Below are positions 7,014 through 9,480 of a stretch of 9,480 bases of DNA, piece after piece. Position 1 is the first letter of the stretch, and every line of letters starts with the position of its first letter. The position numbers and the translations under genes were made by a program. The DNA is from Candidatus Symbiothrix sp. (GTDB taxonomy: Bacteria; Bacteroidota; Bacteroidia; Bacteroidales; Azobacteroidaceae): positions 1 through 9,480 of the forward strand of contig JAISWY010000129.1 of NCBI GenBank assembly GCA_031270925.1, written 5' to 3'. The notes beneath the pieces were generated by a model. It did not search any database and was not told where the DNA came from. It was given only the letters and a program-made list of their open reading frames with translations.

Positions 7014-7547
7014 TCAAATTAACTCTAAATATTCAAGTGGAATGTAGGTTGTCGCCAACGAACAAACTCCCTCTAAATTCACGACCACCCGTTTATGGCC
7101 TTTTATCCGTACCAATTCGCCTTCGACTCCAGCGAAAACGCCTTTGATGACTCGTACTTTGTCGCCCCGTTTCAGGTTTTCCGAAAGCAAAATCGAACCT
7201 TTTTCCGACAAATCGAGTACCCTCATAAAATCCTGCATCTGTTTATCGGGAATTACCCTGATATGATTGGTCGAAAGATTTTTTATATAAGAAACGCTCA
7301 ATCCCGACAATTCGGGTAGCGAGAGTGCCGTTTGGTAATCTGTGTTTACAAACACCAGACAAGGGATAACCGGCTTTTCTACTTGGATTCGCTTTTCGAA
7401 ACATTGTATTAAAACCTTTCGGAAAGGAATAAAAAACCGAATATCGTTTCGTTCCTTTTCCAAAAACGATTTCAGTTTTTTTTCGCTCCGATATTTTACC
7501 CTTGCGGCATACCAACGATTTCGCTTATATTCTATCGTTTCCGACAC
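7014..7547 (-). CDS. UpxY-family transcription antiterminator (NusG paralogue)
   Basis: A 177-residue NusG-like protein. The NGN domain occupies about 11-110, opening with WYAARVKYRSEKKLKSFLE, a hallmark of UpxY/RfaH-like specialised NusG proteins; FFIPFRKV and PVIPCLVFVNTDY follow. A KOW domain lies at about 125-155 (KRGDKVRVIKGVFAGVEGEL). UpxY proteins bind elongating RNA polymerase at the leader of a capsule operon and suppress premature termination. The start is GTG at 7547. No ATG exists in frame between the upstream stop at 7563-7565 and the NGN domain, so GTG is the only plausible choice and may hold expression low. It sits 11 bp behind wzc and 9 bp before fcl. This is unusual, because upxY normally leads its operon and is followed by upxZ; no upxZ is present here. 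Which transcript it serves cannot be told. Confidence 0.92.
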   Translation of the reverse strand: MSETIEYKRNRWYAARVKYRSEKKLKSFLEKERNDIRFFIPFRKVLIQCFEKRIQVEKPVIPCLVFVNTDYQTALSLPELSGLSVSYIKNLSTNHIRVIPDKQMQDFMRVLDLSEKGSILLSENLKRGDKVRVIKGVFAGVEGELVRIKGHKRVVVNLEGVCSLATTYIPLEYLELI

Positions 7548-7558
7548 GGTATTTGAAT

Positions 7559-9480
7559 TTAATTATCGTGGGAGTAATAATTATTCTTTCTCTTATCGTG
7601 TCCATAGTAAACGTAATTATTCGAAATCGGCACTGCATTCAAAATAGTAGTCAGATTTTGCAACTTATGGTCGCTGTACAAATGTTGAATTTCGGATAAC
7701 GAAGATTTATAAGTATAATCGGCGCGCGTTACATAAATGGTTGCATCGGAAAATTGATTGATGCGGAACGCATCGGCCACCAAACCGATAGGTGCAGTAT
7801 CCACAATCACATAGTCGTATTCGGGATCCAACGAGTGGAATAATTCGTCCAAGCGAGCCGAGATAAGCAACTCGGCCGGATTGGGTGGGAATACTTTGAT
7901 TGGGATAATATCCAGATTTTTGTGAAACGAGCCTGTTTTGTCGATGATTTCTTCCAATTTGATAGTCGCATCAGACAAAAACATCGCCACGCCTTTACTC
8001 GGATTAATTGATAATGTTTTATTCAGTACCGATTTACGCATATCCATATCAATCAATAGCGTTTTGTAACCCAAAGTAGCTAAACTCATGGCCAAGTTTT
8101 GCGAGAAGAAACTTTTTCCGTCGCCGCTATAAGTAGATGTTACCATGATCACTTTTTGCTTTTTGTTTGGAACCACAAAACCCATATTGGAAGCGATGAT
8201 ACGGAATTTTTCGGCGATACCCGAACGGACATTCAGTACGGGGAAAATCTTGGCCGATTTCGCTTGCGGCACATCGCCTAGGAAGGGCGCTTTAACCACC
8301 TGAATCAGTTGTTCTTTGGAGTGTAACTTATTGTCGAACAAGTCTAATACATAAATAACCGCTATCGGGATAATCAATCCCAAGATGAGCGCCGCCAGTA
8401 TGATAATATTGCTTTTGGGCTTGATGGGGAAGGAAGAAGCGTCGGCGACGTCAATCACAATAGCGTTTGGAGTAGCCAAAGCCAAGGATAATCCGGTTTC
8501 TTCTTTCTTTTGTAAGAGGTAAATAAAGAGGCTTTCCTTGATTTCTTTTTGACGGTAGAGGTCGCGCGATTCGCGTTCTTGGGTTGATAAACTCATGGTT
8601 CTACTTAAATAGGCATTGGCTTGGTTTTCCAGTGCGCGTAACGAGGTTTGCGTACCGGCTTCGGCAATACCGATCCCTTTCAATAATTCATCGCGCAGCA
8701 AAGCAATTCGTTGGTCGTATTCTGCAACCATTTTGTTTTTCTCTTTCATGCCAACCGTGGCGCGAGCTTTATTCAAAACTTCTTCGTTGTATTTGTTCAT
8801 CAAAGAAATAACGGTGGGGTCGGTTAGTCCCACGTTGGAAGGAGCGATGTTGTTTTTGTTATCGGGATTCGACAAAAACGTTTTCACGGAGCGGAGAATG
8901 CTCAGTTGCGTAGCTGTTTCAACACTCTTTTTGGTGTATTCGGTTTGCGAAGTCAGCGAGATTTGGGCTTCGGCTTGCAAATCGGATAATCCGTGCGTTT
9001 TTTTATACGATTCCACATTGCGTTCGGCTGTTTCGAGTTCGCCGGCAATATCGGTCAACCGTTCGTTGATAAACTGGATGGTGTTGTTGGCCACATAATT
9101 TTTATCATTGATAGCGCGTTGGTTATAGCAGTTGATCAAAGTATTGACTATATCAATTCCTTTTTGCGGGGTGCTTGTTATCATCGACACATCTACCACC
9201 GTTGTCAGTTTATTCAGAGGCGCTACCGTAACAAGAGGTAATCTTTTCGGGTGTTTAATCTCTACTTTAATCGGAAATTCAGCTTGTCCGAACGGATTTT
9301 CCTTGAATGTTAAAATACCATAAGGAGAAATCACCGAATCGGTAAGGGCGAATTGTTTTTCAAAATCGCCATCGCCGGATTTCATGAAATATGTGCCGTC
9401 GTCTTTTTTATCCAATACAAACGAACCCCAGTCTATTTGATTGGCTACCGATACGAAAACCGGCGTATTTTTATAGAGTT
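7559..9480 (-). CDS. wzc: Wzc-like polysaccharide co-polymerase / BY-type tyrosine autokinase (5' end outside window)
   Basis: An inner-membrane protein that controls chain length and export of surface polysaccharide through cycles of tyrosine autophosphorylation. The frame is open through the right edge, so the true start and the first transmembrane helix lie outside; 639 residues are visible. A TTG at 9415 can mimic a start but lies mid-domain. Order: periplasmic Wzz-type region with coiled coils (to about 330), the second transmembrane helix (357-379), an adaptor with FLGDVP (399-404), then the kinase. The kinase has Walker A TSTYSGDGKS (447-456, Lys455), Walker A' LLIDMDMR (474-481, Asp477 and Asp479) and Walker B VIVDTAP (557-563, Asp560); PPNPAELL is also present. 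The C-terminus carries five tyrosines (622, 624, 625, 634, 635), the usual autophosphorylation cluster. The adaptor motif usually written ExxRxxR reads EKFRIIA (423-429), lacking the final arginine. No phosphatase or Wza gene is adjacent in the window. Confidence 0.95.
   Translation of the reverse strand, partial: LYKNTPVFVSVANQIDWGSFVLDKKDDGTYFMKSGDGDFEKQFALTDSVISPYGILTFKENPFGQAEFPIKVEIKHPKRLPLVTVAPLNKLTTVVDVSMITSTPQKGIDIVNTLINCYNQRAINDKNYVANNTIQFINERLTDIAGELETAERNVESYKKTHGLSDLQAEAQISLTSQTEYTKKSVETATQLSILRSVKTFLSNPDNKNNIAPSNVGLTDPTVISLMNKYNEEVLNKARATVGMKEKNKMVAEYDQRIALLRDELLKGIGIAEAGTQTSLRALENQANAYLSRTMSLSTQERESRDLYRQKEIKESLFIYLLQKKEETGLSLALATPNAIVIDVADASSFPIKPKSNIIILAALILGLIIPIAVIYVLDLFDNKLHSKEQLIQVVKAPFLGDVPQAKSAKIFPVLNVRSGIAEKFRIIASNMGFVVPNKKQKVIMVTSTYSGDGKSFFSQNLAMSLATLGYKTLLIDMDMRKSVLNKTLSINPSKGVAMFLSDATIKLEEIIDKTGSFHKNLDIIPIKVFPPNPAELLISARLDELFHSLDPEYDYVIVDTAPIGLVADAFRINQFSDATIYVTRADYTYKSSLSEIQHLYSDHKLQNLTTILNAVPISNNYVYYGHDKRKNNYYSHDN

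Noticed and set aside
7573..7587. Palindrome with core AATAATTATT at the end of the Wzc-like gene
   Set aside because: It is explained by the Asn-Asn-Tyr-Tyr codons of the tyrosine tail, is pure A/T, and is not followed by a terminator-like T-run.
9413..9415. TTG at 9415 as the start of the Wzc-like gene
   Set aside because: The frame stays open for 21 more codons to the window edge with sequence plausible for the periplasmic domain, and the protein would otherwise lack its first transmembrane helix.

Overview
This window looks like the inside of a capsule or exopolysaccharide (surface glycan) locus from a Bacteroidota genome, most likely the Bacteroidales. The main clues are an UpxY-type NusG-like antiterminator next to a Wzc/BY-kinase, a Fcl with extra internal sequence, an S41/PDZ protease with a lipoprotein-like signal, A/T-rich leaders without Shine-Dalgarno sequences, and two degenerate copies of a C-rich/G-rich repeat of a kind I remember from Bacteroidota intergenic DNA. 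The genus cannot be fixed from the sequence.

All eight genes lie on the minus strand, so transcription runs from the right edge to the left. In order they are: (1) a Wzc-like polysaccharide co-polymerase/tyrosine autokinase, missing its N-terminus at the right edge; (2) an UpxY/NusG-family antiterminator; (3) fcl, GDP-L-fucose synthase; (4) gmd, GDP-mannose 4,6-dehydratase; (5) a small PglC/WcfS-type phosphoglycosyl transferase; (6) a DegT-family PLP aminotransferase; (7) a membrane-bound CapD/WbpM/PglF-type UDP-HexNAc 4,6-dehydratase; (8) an S41 carboxy-terminal processing protease, cut by the left edge. Spacing is 11, 9, 78, 4 and 3 bp, then a 7-bp overlap, then 15 bp. This is consistent with one operon. 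The only sizeable gap, 78 bp between fcl and gmd, holds a repeat.

The genes form a coherent set. Gmd and Fcl make GDP-L-fucose from GDP-mannose. The dehydratase and aminotransferase can convert UDP-GlcNAc to a UDP-4-amino-4,6-dideoxy-HexNAc (a bacillosamine precursor or AATGal-type sugar). The phosphoglycosyl transferase can load that sugar phosphate onto undecaprenyl phosphate as the first step of repeat-unit assembly. Wzc would control polymerisation and export, and the UpxY-like factor would keep RNA polymerase going through glycan genes. No glycosyltransferase, flippase (Wzx), polymerase (Wzy), Wza, acetyltransferase or phosphatase lies inside the window, so assembly must be completed by genes elsewhere.

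I do not see a wholly new system. The points most worth a second look are the antiterminator sitting behind wzc rather than leading an operon, the complete initiation-sugar module without a visible N-acetyltransferase, a repeat that seems to supply the C-terminal tail of Fcl, and a changed oligomerisation-type motif in the kinase. No RNA gene, CRISPR array, insertion sequence, attachment site or convincing promoter or terminator was found, and no gene-free stretch exceeds 300 bp.
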